From NCBI RefSeq assembly GCF_029436685.1, contig NZ_JAROCY010000017.1, positions 1-64,000 on the forward strand: a DNA stretch of 64,000 nt, written 5' to 3'. The notes beneath the pieces are model-generated. The model did not search any database. It saw only the letters and a program-made list of their open reading frames with translations, and was not told the origin of the DNA. Each line of letters starts with the position of its first letter. The stretch's first letter is position 1. Origin of the DNA: Novosphingobium cyanobacteriorum (GTDB taxonomy: Bacteria; Pseudomonadota; Alphaproteobacteria; Sphingomonadales; Sphingomonadaceae). The translations under genes and the position numbers were made by a program. This document shows positions 8,974 through 18,045 of this stretch, piece by piece.

Positions 8974-9483
8974 TCACCCCCTGAAGGGCCAGCGCCCCAC
9001 CGCCTCCCACGGCCCGCCAAGATAGCGGTGGAGCGAAAGCGCGGCAAAGCGGAAGTCCTCTGGCCGGAAGTCCGCCTCCAGTTTCACCTGCAGCGCCCGC
9101 GCCTCATCCTTGGTCACCTTGTTCTGCACCGTCACATGCAGGCGCGGCGGGTGGCTGTCCTGGTTGGTCAGCATCCCGTGGAAATGTTCGGCAATTCCTG
9201 CGCGCAGGTCCAGCAGCGCAGGGCAGTCAATGCGGAACGCGGTGCCGCCGCCCAGGTTCATCACGCCTGAAAGTCGCGCCGCCGGCGCCGCGACCGCGCC
9301 CGCCAGCTGCGCCAGCAGGCCCCGCGCCTCGTCCTCCACGAAGGGCGGCAGCGCGTGGAACAGGGTGACGTGGGCGGAGAGGAAATTGCGTTCCGGCGGG
9401 AAGTGTGCGCGGCGCAAGGCATCCATGCGCGATTGCAGCGCAGGAGGCAGGTCGGCGGTCACGATCAGGGGAGCTTGGGCCAT
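8974..9483 (-). CDS. 2'-5' RNA ligase family (2H phosphoesterase) protein
   Basis: A 169-aa protein of the 2H phosphoesterase superfamily, with its two catalytic H-x-T-x motifs: HVTL near residue 38 and HVTV near residue 117. Members such as ThpR hydrolyse or form 2'-5' RNA linkages or cyclic phosphodiesters on small RNAs or nucleotides. The substrate here is unknown. It begins MAQAPLIVTADLPP and is complete. It is the first clear chromosomal gene after the mobile region and lies 54 bases after the peroxiredoxin gene on the same strand. Confidence 0.8.
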   Translation of the reverse strand: MAQAPLIVTADLPPALQSRMDALRRAHFPPERNFLSAHVTLFHALPPFVEDEARGLLAQLAGAVAAPAARLSGVMNLGGGTAFRIDCPALLDLRAGIAEHFHGMLTNQDSHPPRLHVTVQNKVTKDEARALQVKLEADFRPEDFRFAALSLHRYLGGPWEAVGRWPFRG

Positions 9484-9500
9484 GGTCAGATGGCCTCTAC

Positions 9501-9542
9501 CCCCTATCAGTCGATCTCAACACCCTTTCAGTCGTTCTCAAC
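9501..9542. repeat. Two tandem 21-bp repeats between prx and the RNA ligase-like gene
   Basis: On the minus strand GTTGAGAACGACTGAAAGGG (from 9542) is followed directly by GTTGAGATCGACTGATAGGG (from 9521). The two 21-base units differ at three or so positions. The first overlaps the last codons of the peroxiredoxin gene. Confidence 0.7.
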
Positions 9543-10071
9543 TTACGCCCTTCAGGGCAGCCAGAACCCGCTCCGGACTGCTCTCGCCGTAAGGGTCCTC
9601 GTCCGCGCCTTCATCATTGATGCCCGGTTCCTCGAACCACGCAGTCACCCTGTTGTCGTCCACGATCATCGCATAGCGCCAAGAACGATAGCCGAAGCCC
9701 AAGTGATCCTTGTCGATCAGCATACCCATGCGGCGGGTAAAATGGCCCGATCCGTCGGGAAGCAGCTTCACCTGCTCCAGCCCCAGGTGCTTGCCCCACT
9801 GATACATGACGAAGGCATCATTGACCGAGATGCAATAGACCTCGTCAACGCCCAGATCCCTGAAATCCTGATACATTCTCTCGAACGCCGGGCACTGTTC
9901 ATTGGAACAGGTGGGGGTGAACGCACCGGGCAGCGAAAACACCACCACGCGCTTGCCGGCAAAGGCTTCGCGCACGTTCAGGTCCTGCCAGCGGAAGGGA
10001 TTGTCGCCGCCCACGCTTTCGTCCCGCACACGGGTCTTCAGCGTAACATCGGGAATCTGCTTGTCGATCAT
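9538..10071 (-). CDS. Peroxiredoxin, Prx5 (AhpC/TSA) type
   Basis: A 177-aa thiol peroxidase of the Prx5 class, which reduces peroxides with glutathione or glutaredoxin as partner. The active-site loop PGAFTPTCSNEQCPAFE places the peroxidatic cysteine at 55, with a second cysteine at 60. RYAMIVDDNRV is the usual C-terminal strand. The start at 10071 (MIDKQIPDVTL) has GAGGAG upstream; a longer frame to 10194 adds residues not seen in the family. It is not next to oxyR, which lies some 6.5 kb away, but may belong to the same peroxide response. Confidence 0.88.
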   Translation of the reverse strand: MIDKQIPDVTLKTRVRDESVGGDNPFRWQDLNVREAFAGKRVVVFSLPGAFTPTCSNEQCPAFERMYQDFRDLGVDEVYCISVNDAFVMYQWGKHLGLEQVKLLPDGSGHFTRRMGMLIDKDHLGFGYRSWRYAMIVDDNRVTAWFEEPGINDEGADEDPYGESSPERVLAALKGVS

Positions 10072-10249
10072 GGCCTGCACTCCTCGGCCAGCGCAACGAT
10101 GGCAGGCGGCACGGGTTCCGGGAAAGCGCAGGAAAGGCGGGGAACACTCGGCCAGGGTGCCGTAGCCGCAGATGGAGGTTCGGCAAGGTCGCAATGTTCC
10201 CCTGCCGCCTTATATGCAGTAAAATCCCTTAAGTGAAGTTAACTAGCTA

Positions 10250-11230
10250 CTAAAGCTCGCCACGCTGCTTCCGAATGGCGAACCACTTGGAAACATTGGC
10301 GTTATGCTCTTCCAACGTGGACGCGAACACATGCCCGCCGGTGCCATCGGCCACCATGTAAAGCGCATCGGTCTTGGCCGGATTGAGCACCGCCTCGATC
10401 GAATCACGCCCCGGATTGGTGATCGGCCCCTTGGGCAGCCCGGTCATGGTATAGGTGTTGTAGTCGTTCACCGCCTGGATTTCGGACTGGCGGATGCGGC
10501 GGCCCAGCGGCTTGCCCCTGGTGATCGGGTAGATGATCGTGGGGTCCGCCTGCAGCAGCATACCCTTGCGCAGCCGGTTGGAATAGAGCCCGGCCACCAT
10601 CTTGCGCTCCGAAGGCTTGCCGGTTTCCTTTTCCACGATCGAGGCGAGGATCAGCGCTTCCTGCGGCGTCTTGGCCACGGTGTCGGACGAACGCTGTTCC
10701 CACAGTTCGGCCAGGGTGCGGTCCATCGCCTTCTGCATCCGTGCCAGGACGCCTGCGCGCGATTCGCCGCGCTGGAAATCATAGCTGTCAGGCAGGATCG
10801 ATCCTTCGCGCGGCACCGAAATGCTGCCTGTGAGCAGCTTCTGCCCCATCAGCCGGTCATAGACCATGATCGATGGCATGCCTTCGGGCACGGTCACCAT
10901 CCGGCGCGTCACGCCTTCCTCGCCCTGCAGGATGCGCAGCACCTGCGATGCGCTGGCATGGGCGGGGATGGTGAATTCGCCCGCCTTCACCCCCGCGCTG
11001 CCGCCCAGAAGCCGCGCCCGCGCCTTGAACGTGGTGGCAGAGGCGACGACGCCTTCCTTCTCCAGTTCGGGCGCAAGGCCGCTCAGGCTGGAACCTTCGG
11101 GGACGAGGAACGAGATGTCCTTGGCCAGCGGCCCCGGCCCGTACCAGCCATAGAGGAAATGAACGGCCCAGCCCGCCGCGACCAGCGCCACGGCAAGGGC
11201 CAGGATCATCAACTTGCCGGGACGCTTCAT
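10250..11230 (-). CDS. mltG: Endolytic transglycosylase MltG
   Basis: A 326-aa inner-membrane protein with one N-terminal membrane helix (residues 7-28), a LysM-like segment (about 38-105), and the YceG catalytic domain. The catalytic glutamate is E200 in ASIVEKETG; ADPTIIYP and the C-terminal block GLPKGPITNPG are diagnostic. MltG cuts nascent glycan strands and is thought to terminate peptidoglycan polymerisation. It follows fabF on the same strand with a 26-base gap, the common fabF-mltG order, so the two are probably cotranscribed. Confidence 0.95.
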   Translation of the reverse strand: MKRPGKLMILALAVALVAAGWAVHFLYGWYGPGPLAKDISFLVPEGSSLSGLAPELEKEGVVASATTFKARARLLGGSAGVKAGEFTIPAHASASQVLRILQGEEGVTRRMVTVPEGMPSIMVYDRLMGQKLLTGSISVPREGSILPDSYDFQRGESRAGVLARMQKAMDRTLAELWEQRSSDTVAKTPQEALILASIVEKETGKPSERKMVAGLYSNRLRKGMLLQADPTIIYPITRGKPLGRRIRQSEIQAVNDYNTYTMTGLPKGPITNPGRDSIEAVLNPAKTDALYMVADGTGGHVFASTLEEHNANVSKWFAIRKQRGEL

Positions 11231-11256
11231 GCCGCGCCTCCTGCGCCGTGTGCTGC

Positions 11257-12513
11257 TCAGATCGCCTTCACGATGACGCTGGCGTTGGTACCGCCAAAGC
11301 CGAACGAGTTGTTCAGCGCGGCGCGCACCGTGCGCTTCTTCGCCTTGTGCGGCACCAGGTCCACGCCCTCGGTGCCCTCGTCCGGGTTATCGAGGTTCAG
11401 CGTCGGCGGCACGATCTGGTCACGGATGGCGAGGATGCAGAAGATCGTCTCCACCGCGCCCGCGCCGCCCAGCAGGTGGCCGATGGCGGACTTGGTGCTG
11501 CTCATCGAAGCGCCCGAAAGATCATCGCCCAGCACGCGCTTCACCGCGGCCAATTCGATGGTGTCGGCCATGGTCGAGGTGCCGTGCGCGTTGACATAGT
11601 CGATGTCGCCCGCCTGCAGCCCGGCCTTGCGCAGCGCCATGCGCATGGCGAGTTCGGCGCCCTTGCCTTCGGGATGCGGGGCGGTAACGTGGTAGGCATC
11701 GCCCGAGAGCCCATAGCCGACCACTTCGGCATAGATCTTCGCACCGCGCGCCTTGGCATGCTCGTATTCCTCGAGCACCACCACGCCCGCGCCTTCGCCC
11801 ATCACGAAGCCGTCGCGGTCCTTGTCATAGGGGCGGCTCGCCTGTTCGGGGCGATCGTTGTAGCTGCAGTTCAGCGCGCGCGCCTGCGCGAAGCCGGCCA
11901 CGCCCAGCGGGTTGATGGTGCTTTCCGCGCCACCCGCCAGCATCACGTCGGCATCGCCGTCCTTGATCATGCGCGCGGCATCACCGATCGAGTGCGCGCC
12001 GGTGGAGCAGGCGGTGACCACCGCGTGGTTCGGCCCCATCAGGCCATACTTGATCGAGACCTGGCCCGAGATCAGGTTGATCAGGCGACCATGCACGAAG
12101 TGGGGCGAGACGCGGCCCGGTCCCTTTTCATGCAGCACGATGGATTCGCTTTCGATGCCCGGCAGGCCGCCGATGCCCGAACCGATCGAGCAGCCGGTGC
12201 GCATCTTCAGGTCGTCGTTCATGTCGACAAGGCCGGCGTCTTCCAGCGCCTGGCCCGCGGCGTCGATGCCATAGACGATGAAAGGATCGACCTGGCGCTG
12301 GATCTTGTGGTCCACGCGCTTGCCCGCATCGAAGCCGTATTCGTGATCGGCCGGCTTCACTTCGCAGGCGATCAGGCACTTCTGGCCCGTGGTGTCGAAA
12401 CGGGTGATCGGCCCGGCGCCGGACTTGCCGGCCAGCAGGTTGGCCCACACGGTTTCCACGTCCGCGCCCAGCGGGGTGACGAGGCCAAGGCCGGTTACGA
12501 CGACACGACGCAT
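11257..12513 (-). CDS. fabF: 3-oxoacyl-ACP synthase II (FabF)
   Basis: A 418-aa condensing enzyme of fatty acid synthesis that extends acyl-ACP with malonyl-ACP. The Cys-His-His triad is present: C169 in TACSTGAHS, H310 in NAHGTST and H346 in KSAIGHLLGGAGAVE, followed by NNSFGFGGTNAS. The N-terminus MRRVVVTGLGLVTPLG is the standard start. It lies downstream of acpP on the same strand (153-base gap) and upstream of mltG, forming an acpP-fabF-mltG cluster. Confidence 0.97.
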   Translation of the reverse strand: MRRVVVTGLGLVTPLGADVETVWANLLAGKSGAGPITRFDTTGQKCLIACEVKPADHEYGFDAGKRVDHKIQRQVDPFIVYGIDAAGQALEDAGLVDMNDDLKMRTGCSIGSGIGGLPGIESESIVLHEKGPGRVSPHFVHGRLINLISGQVSIKYGLMGPNHAVVTACSTGAHSIGDAARMIKDGDADVMLAGGAESTINPLGVAGFAQARALNCSYNDRPEQASRPYDKDRDGFVMGEGAGVVVLEEYEHAKARGAKIYAEVVGYGLSGDAYHVTAPHPEGKGAELAMRMALRKAGLQAGDIDYVNAHGTSTMADTIELAAVKRVLGDDLSGASMSSTKSAIGHLLGGAGAVETIFCILAIRDQIVPPTLNLDNPDEGTEGVDLVPHKAKKRTVRAALNNSFGFGGTNASVIVKAI

Positions 12514-12616
12514 TGCATTCTCCGGATAATACGCAAACAGGCCCAGCCCCTTCCAGAAAGGAGCTGAGCCTGCCGAAGTCCTCCCCTGCCCGGCCGATCC
12601 ATGCCGTGGCAGCCCT

Positions 12617-12656
12617 TACGATCCTTCGACTGGCTCAGGACTCAGGCGAAACGGGG
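12617..12656. repeat. Dispersed intergenic repeat of the CCTTCGAC...CTCAGGAC type
   Basis: ATCCTTCGACTGGCTCAGGA followed by CTCAGGCGAAACGGGG matches, from memory, a short repeat scattered between genes in many sphingomonad genomes. It lies between acpP and fabF. Copy number must be checked genome-wide. Confidence 0.4.
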
Positions 12657-12666
12657 ACGAGGGCAA

Positions 12667-12903
12667 TCAGCCCTTGTTTTCGTCGATGTACTTGATCGCG
12701 TCCGAGACGGTCGAGATCTTCTCGGCCGCATCATCGGGGATCTCGACGCCGAATTCTTCCTCGAACGCCATCACCAGCTCGACGATGTCGAGCGAGTCGG
12801 CACCGAGATCATCGATGAAGCTGGCGTCCTCGGTCACCTTGTCGGCTTCCACGCCGAGGTGCTCGACAACGATCTTCTTAACGCGGTCGGCGGTATCGCT
12901 CAT
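12667..12903 (-). CDS. acpP: Acyl carrier protein
   Basis: A 78-aa acidic four-helix protein that carries growing acyl chains on a phosphopantetheine arm. The attachment serine is S37 in [18 protein letters not shown]. The start at 12903 ([12 protein letters not shown]) fits the family; a longer frame reaching 13071 is not supported. It is the first gene of the acpP-fabF-mltG cluster. Confidence 0.97.
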   Translation of the reverse strand: MSDTADRVKKIVVEHLGVEADKVTEDASFIDDLGADSLDIVELVMAFEEEFGVEIPDDAAEKISTVSDAIKYIDENKG

Positions 12904-13329
12904 TATTATGCCCCTTCGAACGGAACTTGGGTTGGCCATGATTTCGGGAATCGCCCTAATGTGCCGGTGCGGCGCTGGCAAGTGGCACCTCTCGCATTCC
13001 ACATCGCCGTGCGGGGGAGGCTTTCGGACGTGCGCCCAATGGACGGGCATTACAGGATCGCCCTGAGCCACAGCAGCTCGGCGACGAAGTGGTTCTATAG
13101 GTCAGATATGACTGTGCGATGGCATTGGAGAATCAAGATGGAAACGCCGGGCGCGAAGCTCCGCCGCCGGGTGACGAGATCTGATACCGCCCGAAATCCC
13201 TTCCCCGGTGGGGAAGGGTTGGGATGGGGGTTCTGTCTTGTCGGGGGCGCAACACCGCTGGCGTCGTTTCCCCACCCCCGGCCCCTCCCCGCCGGGGAGG
13301 GGGGAAGAATGGCAGAGAATTGCGGGTTC
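12904..13329. other. Intergenic region upstream of acpP
   Basis: 426 bases without a gene, between the acpP start and the aspS stop. The right half (about 13195-13310) has purine/pyrimidine-rich blocks such as CCCTTCCCCGGTGGGGAAGG and CCCCGCCGGGGAGGG, with local dyad symmetry. Such blocks look like dispersed intergenic repeats and could act as an aspS terminator. The acpP promoter must lie in the left half. Confidence 0.45.
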
Positions 13330-15111
13330 TTACCCCTTCGTCTGTTCCACCACGCGGATGTTCAGTTCGCGCAGCTGCTTCAGCGCGGCCGGTGAAGGCG
13401 CGCCCATCAGCAGGTCTTCGGCGCGCTGGTTCATCGGGAACAGCGTGATTTCGCGCAGGTTCTGCGCGCCGCAGATGAGCATGACGATGCGGTCCACGCC
13501 CGCGGCCATGCCGCCGTGCGGCGGCGCGCCATACTGGAACGCGCGGTAGAGGCCGCCGAAGCGCTCCTCGACGTCTTCCTTCGAAAGGCCCACGATCTCG
13601 AACGCCTTCACCATCGTTTCGGGCGACTGGTTGCGGATCGAGCCGCTCGCGATCTCGAAGCCGTTGCAGACGAGGTCGTACTGGAAGGCGTTGATCGTCA
13701 GCGGGTCCTGCGTGTTCAGCGCCTCGATCCCGCCCTGCGGCATCGAGAACGGGTTGTGGCTGAACTCCACCTTCTTGTTGTCCTCGTCCCATTCGTAGAA
13801 CGGGAAATCGACGATCCAGCACAGCTCGAAGCGGTCCTTGTCGATCAGGCCGAGCTGTTCGCCCACGCGGGTGCGCGCCGCACCGGCGAGCTTGGCCGCC
13901 TGCTCTTCCTTGCCCGCGGCGAAGAAGCAGCCGTCATCGGGGCCGAGGCCGAGGCTGTCAAACAGCGCGGCCATCCTGTCCGCCCCGTGGTTCTTGGCGA
14001 TCGGCCCGCCGAACTCGCCACCCTTGCGGGTGACGTAGCCGAGGCCGGCGTGGCCTTCGCTGCGCGCCCAGTCGTTCATGTCGTCGAAGAACTTGCGGCT
14101 CTTGTCCGCAGTGTTCGGCGCCGGGATCAGGCGCACGACGCCGCCGGTGCCGACGATCTTTTCAAACAGGCCAAAGCCCGACTGGGTGAATTCGGCCGAA
14201 ACATCGCTGATCACAAGCGGGTTGCGCAGGTCCGGCTTGTCAGACCCGTACTTCAGCATCGATTCCGCATAGGGAATGCGCGGGAAGCTGCCCGTCGGCG
14301 TGACCGAGCGTCCTCCAGCGAACGCTTCGAACACGCCGCCGATCACCGGCTCCATCGTCTCCCACACTTCTTCCTGGGTGACGAAGCTCATCTCCAGGTC
14401 GAGCTGGTAGAATTCGCCCGGCAGGCGATCAGCGCGCGGGTCTTCGTCACGGAAGCACGGTGCGATCTGGAAATAGCGATCAAAGCCTGCGACCATCAGC
14501 AGCTGCTTATACTGCTGCGGCGCCTGCGGCAGCGCATAGAACTTGCCCGGATGGATGCGGCTCGGCACCAGGAAGTCACGCGCGCCCTCGGGGCTCGATG
14601 CGGTGAGGATCGGGGTGGAATATTCGGTGAACCCGGCGCCTTCCATGCGGCGGCGCATGTCGGAAATCACCTTGGTCCGCGTCACGATGTTGGCGTGCAG
14701 TGTCTCGCGCCGCAGATCGAGGAAGCGATAGCGCAGGCGGATATCCTCGGGATATTCCTGCTCGCCCGCCACCGGCATCGGCAGTTCTTCCGCGGCGGAC
14801 AGCACCGTGGCCGAGCGCGCGAAGATCTCGATCTCGCCCGTGGCGAGGTTGGGGTTCACGGTGCCTTCGCTGCGCGCCTTCACCTCGCCCTCGATAGTAA
14901 CCACGCTTTCCACGCGCAGGTGATCGAGCACGGAAAGCGCGGCGCTGTCGCTGTCGGCGACGATCTGCGTCATGCCATAGTGGTCGCGCAGGTCGACGAA
15001 GAGCACGCCACCGTGGTCACGCTTGCGGTGCACCCAGCCGGAAAGGCGGACGGTCTGCCCGACATGCTCGCGCGAGAGGGCGCCGCAGGTATGGGAACGA
15101 TAAGGGTGCAT
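13330..15111 (-). CDS. aspS: Aspartate--tRNA ligase
   Basis: A 593-aa class II aminoacyl-tRNA synthetase charging tRNA-Asp, probably also tRNA-Asn as in many alphaproteobacteria. It has the N-terminal OB fold ([23 protein letters not shown] split at residues 20-45), motif 2 ([11 protein letters not shown]), a GAD insertion domain, and motif 3 ([11 protein letters not shown]). The ATG at 15111 with GGAAAGAG upstream is preferred over a TTG five codons earlier. It is divergent from rnd across about 150 bases. Confidence 0.97.
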   Translation of the reverse strand: MHPYRSHTCGALSREHVGQTVRLSGWVHRKRDHGGVLFVDLRDHYGMTQIVADSDSAALSVLDHLRVESVVTIEGEVKARSEGTVNPNLATGEIEIFARSATVLSAAEELPMPVAGEQEYPEDIRLRYRFLDLRRETLHANIVTRTKVISDMRRRMEGAGFTEYSTPILTASSPEGARDFLVPSRIHPGKFYALPQAPQQYKQLLMVAGFDRYFQIAPCFRDEDPRADRLPGEFYQLDLEMSFVTQEEVWETMEPVIGGVFEAFAGGRSVTPTGSFPRIPYAESMLKYGSDKPDLRNPLVISDVSAEFTQSGFGLFEKIVGTGGVVRLIPAPNTADKSRKFFDDMNDWARSEGHAGLGYVTRKGGEFGGPIAKNHGADRMAALFDSLGLGPDDGCFFAAGKEEQAAKLAGAARTRVGEQLGLIDKDRFELCWIVDFPFYEWDEDNKKVEFSHNPFSMPQGGIEALNTQDPLTINAFQYDLVCNGFEIASGSIRNQSPETMVKAFEIVGLSKEDVEERFGGLYRAFQYGAPPHGGMAAGVDRIVMLICGAQNLREITLFPMNQRAEDLLMGAPSPAALKQLRELNIRVVEQTKG

Positions 15112-15260
15112 CGAAACTCTTTCCAATCGGGCTGCAATAAGGCAGGGAACGCGCGCGGCCCTGTGGCGAAGGCCGTCGTTTTGTCAAGCCGAAGGTCCCG
15201 GTGGGACCACCAGCCGGGCCCGCCAGTTTCCGCTGTGCGAGCCCCATACAGAAAAGAACG

Positions 15261-16514
15261 ATGAAGATACACCCGCTGATCACCACGACCGACGCGCTGG
15301 CAGACTTGTGCGCGCGTCTGGCCAAGGCCGATTTCGTCACGGTCGACACCGAGTTCATGCGCGAGAACACCTATTGGCCGGAACTGTGCCTGGTGCAGAT
15401 CGCCGATGACAAGGAAGCCGCGGCGATCGACCCGCTGGCCCCCGGCATAGACCTTGCCCCGCTGCTCGACCTGATGGTGGACAACGAGGACGTGCTGAAG
15501 GTCTTCCACGCCGGTGGACAGGATGTGGAGATCATCTACAACCTGACCGGCAAAACCCCGCACCCGATCTTCGACACGCAGATCGCGATGATGGCCGTCA
15601 GCCAGAGCGAACAGATCGGCTATTCCAACCTGGTGGAAAGCTGGCTGGGCCTGTCGATCGACAAGGGCGCGCGCTTTACCGACTGGGCGCGCCGCCCGCT
15701 CACCGAACGGCAGATCGAATACGCCATCGGCGACGTGACGCACCTGTCAAAGATTTTCCCCCGCCTGCTCAAGCGCCTGATCAAGACCGGGCGCGGCGAA
15801 TGGCTGGACATCGAGATGGAAAAGCTGGCGGACCCGGCCAACTACAGGTCCGATCCCGAAACCGTGTGGCAGAAGATCCGCCCGCCCAGCCGCAACCCGG
15901 CGGTGCTCGGCCGCCTGCGCTCGCTCGCCGCCTGGCGCGAGGCGGAGGCGATGGACAAGAACATACCGCGCGGGCGCATCATGCGCGACGAGACGCTGGC
16001 CGACATCGCCAGCCACCCCCCGCGCGAACAGCACGAGCTGGCCAAGGTGCGCGGCCTTTCCAGCGGATGGAAGGACAACGAGATCGGCCGCCGCCTGATG
16101 CAGTGCCTTGCCGATTCCAAGCCGCTGACCGAGGCGGAAATGCCGCCCAAGGCCCCGCGCGGCGCCCCGCTGGGCAAGGAAGGCGCGCTGGTGGCCGACC
16201 TGCTGAAGCTGCTGCTGAAGATCCGCAGCCGCGAGATCGACATTGCCGCCCGCCTGCTGGCACGCAGCGACGATCTGGAGGCACTGGCCGCCGGGCAGCG
16301 CAAGAACCTGCCGATCCTGGATGGCTGGCGCTTCGAACAGTTCGGCCGCGATGCGCTGGAACTGGTGGAGGGCAAGCTCGCCTTCGCGGTGGTGAACGGC
16401 AAGCTGAAGATGGCGCATATCGACGACATCGGCAGCAACGGCGCACCCGCCGTGGTCGATGCGGCTCAGGACGTAGAGGCAGAGGCGGAACCGCAGGTCG
16501 AAGCGGGCGAGTGA
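15261..16514 (+). CDS. rnd: Ribonuclease D
   Basis: A 417-aa 3'-5' exoribonuclease that trims tRNA precursors and other structured RNAs. The DEDDy motifs are visible: VDTEFMREN near residue 29, FHAGGQDVEI near 83, and YAIGDVTHL near 158. HRDC-like helical domains follow (RPPSRNPAVLGRLRSLAAWRE). The start at 15261 gives MKIHPLITTTDAL, the usual family start. It is four bases ahead of oxyR, so they are probably one transcript. Confidence 0.94.
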   Translation: MKIHPLITTTDALADLCARLAKADFVTVDTEFMRENTYWPELCLVQIADDKEAAAIDPLAPGIDLAPLLDLMVDNEDVLKVFHAGGQDVEIIYNLTGKTPHPIFDTQIAMMAVSQSEQIGYSNLVESWLGLSIDKGARFTDWARRPLTERQIEYAIGDVTHLSKIFPRLLKRLIKTGRGEWLDIEMEKLADPANYRSDPETVWQKIRPPSRNPAVLGRLRSLAAWREAEAMDKNIPRGRIMRDETLADIASHPPREQHELAKVRGLSSGWKDNEIGRRLMQCLADSKPLTEAEMPPKAPRGAPLGKEGALVADLLKLLLKIRSREIDIAARLLARSDDLEALAAGQRKNLPILDGWRFEQFGRDALELVEGKLAFAVVNGKLKMAHIDDIGSNGAPAVVDAAQDVEAEAEPQVEAGE

Positions 16515-16518
16515 CCGC

Positions 16519-17415
16519 ATGAGCACCTACCTGCCCACGCTCAAGCAGCTGCAATACCTCGTTGCGCTGCACGAACACGGGCACTTCGGCCGCGCGGCGG
16601 ATTCCTGCTTCGTCTCGCAGTCAACGCTTTCGGCCGGGCTGCGTGAACTGGAATCGCTGCTCGGCGTCACGCTGGTCGAACGCACCCGGCGCGTGGTGCG
16701 CTTCACCCCGCTGGGCAACCAGGTGGTGGCCAAGGCGCACCGCCTGCTGCGTGAGGCGGAGGAGCTGTCCGAACTCGTCCAGAGCCACGGCGCGCCGCTG
16801 GCGGGTGAGCTGCGCATGAGCGTGATCCCCACGATCGCGCCGTTCCTGCTGCCGCGCATCCTGCCGCGCCTGCGCCGCGAACGTCCGCAGCTGAAGCTGT
16901 TCCTGCGTGAAGAGCCCAGCGCCGCCGCCATCGAATCGCTGCATCACGGCCGCGCGGACTGCGTGCTGCTGGCGCTACCCTTTGCCACTGGCGAGGTGGA
17001 AGTGGAGCACCTCTTCGACGACCGCCTGTTCGTCGCCTTCCCGCGTGACGACCCGCGCGATCCGCCTGCCGTCGTCAGCCCGGACCTGATCGACGAGAAC
17101 CGCCTTTTGCTGCTGGAAGACGGGCACTGCCTGAAGGAGCACGCGCTGGCCGCGTGCAACCGGCCCGAACTGCGCGCCAGCGCAGGCGTGATCGGCACCA
17201 GCCTGCACACGCTGGTGCAGATGGTGGACAATGGCCTAGGCCTCACGATGCTGCCCGAAATGGCGGTGGAGGCGGGCATCCTCAATGACACCCAGATCGT
17301 TGCGCGCCCGCTGAAGAGCGACCACGCCTTTCGCGAGATCGCGCTGGTCTGGCGGCGGAATTCCCCGCGTGGCGAGGAATTCCGCCTGCTTGCGCAGGAG
17401 CTGCGCGCCGGTTGA
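16519..17415 (+). CDS. oxyR: Hydrogen peroxide-inducible regulator OxyR
   Basis: A 298-aa LysR-type regulator with an N-terminal helix-turn-helix (FGRAADSCFVSQSTLSAGLRELE) and a periplasmic-binding-like sensor domain. The redox pair that defines OxyR is present with the correct nine-residue spacing: C204 and C213 in LEDGHCLKEHALAACNRPE. Peroxide forms the disulfide and turns on catalase and peroxiredoxin genes. It lies 4 bases after rnd and about 20 bases before ccdA, so rnd-oxyR-ccdAB could be one operon. No catalase or ahp gene is adjacent. Confidence 0.92.
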   Translation: MSTYLPTLKQLQYLVALHEHGHFGRAADSCFVSQSTLSAGLRELESLLGVTLVERTRRVVRFTPLGNQVVAKAHRLLREAEELSELVQSHGAPLAGELRMSVIPTIAPFLLPRILPRLRRERPQLKLFLREEPSAAAIESLHHGRADCVLLALPFATGEVEVEHLFDDRLFVAFPRDDPRDPPAVVSPDLIDENRLLLLEDGHCLKEHALAACNRPELRASAGVIGTSLHTLVQMVDNGLGLTMLPEMAVEAGILNDTQIVARPLKSDHAFREIALVWRRNSPRGEEFRLLAQELRAG

Positions 17416-17435
17416 CGCCGCGCGCGGCCACGCGC

Positions 17436-17702
17436 ATGTTCATGCGCATGACCGAGCACAGCCACAAGGTTCCCGACGCGCCGGTGCGCAAGCCCACCAA
17501 TGTCACGCTGGACAGCGCGCTGGTGGCCGAAGCGCGCAGCCTCGGCATCAACATCTCGCGCGCCTGCGAAGCCGGCCTGCGGCAGGAACTCTCCGCCGAG
17601 AAGGGCAAGCGCTGGCAGGAGGAGAATGCCGACGCCCTGCGCAGTCATAACGAGTGGGTGGAAAACAATGGCCTTCCGCTGGCCGAATTCCGCAAGTTCT
17701 GA
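17436..17702 (+). CDS. ccdA: Type II antitoxin, CcdA family
   Basis: A protein of about 88 aa that should bind and neutralise the CcdB product. The DNA-binding ribbon-helix-helix part is KPTNVTLDSALVAEARSLGINISRACEAGL, read in two pieces. The unstructured toxin-binding tail WQEENADALRSHNEWVENNG and LAEFRKF ends as CcdA proteins do. Three in-frame ATGs at 17436, 17442 and 17448 are possible, with no clear ribosome site; a TTG at 17412 also exists. The stop overlaps the toxin start as TGATG. Confidence 0.88.
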   Translation: MFMRMTEHSHKVPDAPVRKPTNVTLDSALVAEARSLGINISRACEAGLRQELSAEKGKRWQEENADALRSHNEWVENNGLPLAEFRKF

Positions 17703-18001
17703 TGGCCAAGTTCCAAGTCTGGCATTCCCGCAACGGCGGCCCATTGTTGCTGGAATGCCAGGCCGATCTGCTCGAACACCTCTCCACCCGGCTGGTCGTG
17801 CCATTGCTCCCGTTGGCTGAAGCGCCCAAGCCGGCCGCACGGCTCAACCCGGTCTTCGCGATCGACAGTGCACCTTACGTGATGATGACGGACTGGGCCG
17901 CGACTGTGGAAACGCGAGATCTGGGCGAGCCAGTCACGTCGCTGATCGACCACCGATATGAGATCGGCAACGCGCTCGACATGCTCGTCACCGGCTTCTG
18001 A
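17702..18001 (+). CDS. ccdB: Type II toxin, CcdB family (gyrase poison)
   Basis: A 99-aa protein starting MAKFQVWHSRNGG, with LECQADLLEHLSTRLVVPLLPL and LNPVFAIDSAPYVMMTD typical of CcdB. F-plasmid CcdB traps DNA gyrase on DNA and kills cells that lose the antitoxin. Translation is coupled to ccdA through a one-base overlap (TGATG). The last residues (NALDMLVTGF) resemble the gyrase-contacting tail, which in the F protein ends W-G-I; here a phenylalanine ends it. A chromosomal copy downstream of oxyR is unusual. Confidence 0.88.
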   Translation: MAKFQVWHSRNGGPLLLECQADLLEHLSTRLVVPLLPLAEAPKPAARLNPVFAIDSAPYVMMTDWAATVETRDLGEPVTSLIDHRYEIGNALDMLVTGF

Positions 18002-18045
18002 ACCGGGAAAACCCGTAAGGCGCGATCAGCACCCCGCAACCATGC

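Noticed and set aside
11248..12567. A 439-residue plus-strand frame over fabF
   Set aside because: Histidine/arginine-rich antisense shadow; fabF has all catalytic residues on the minus strand.
13516..15264. A 582-residue plus-strand frame over aspS
   Set aside because: Antisense shadow of an essential synthetase with intact class II motifs.
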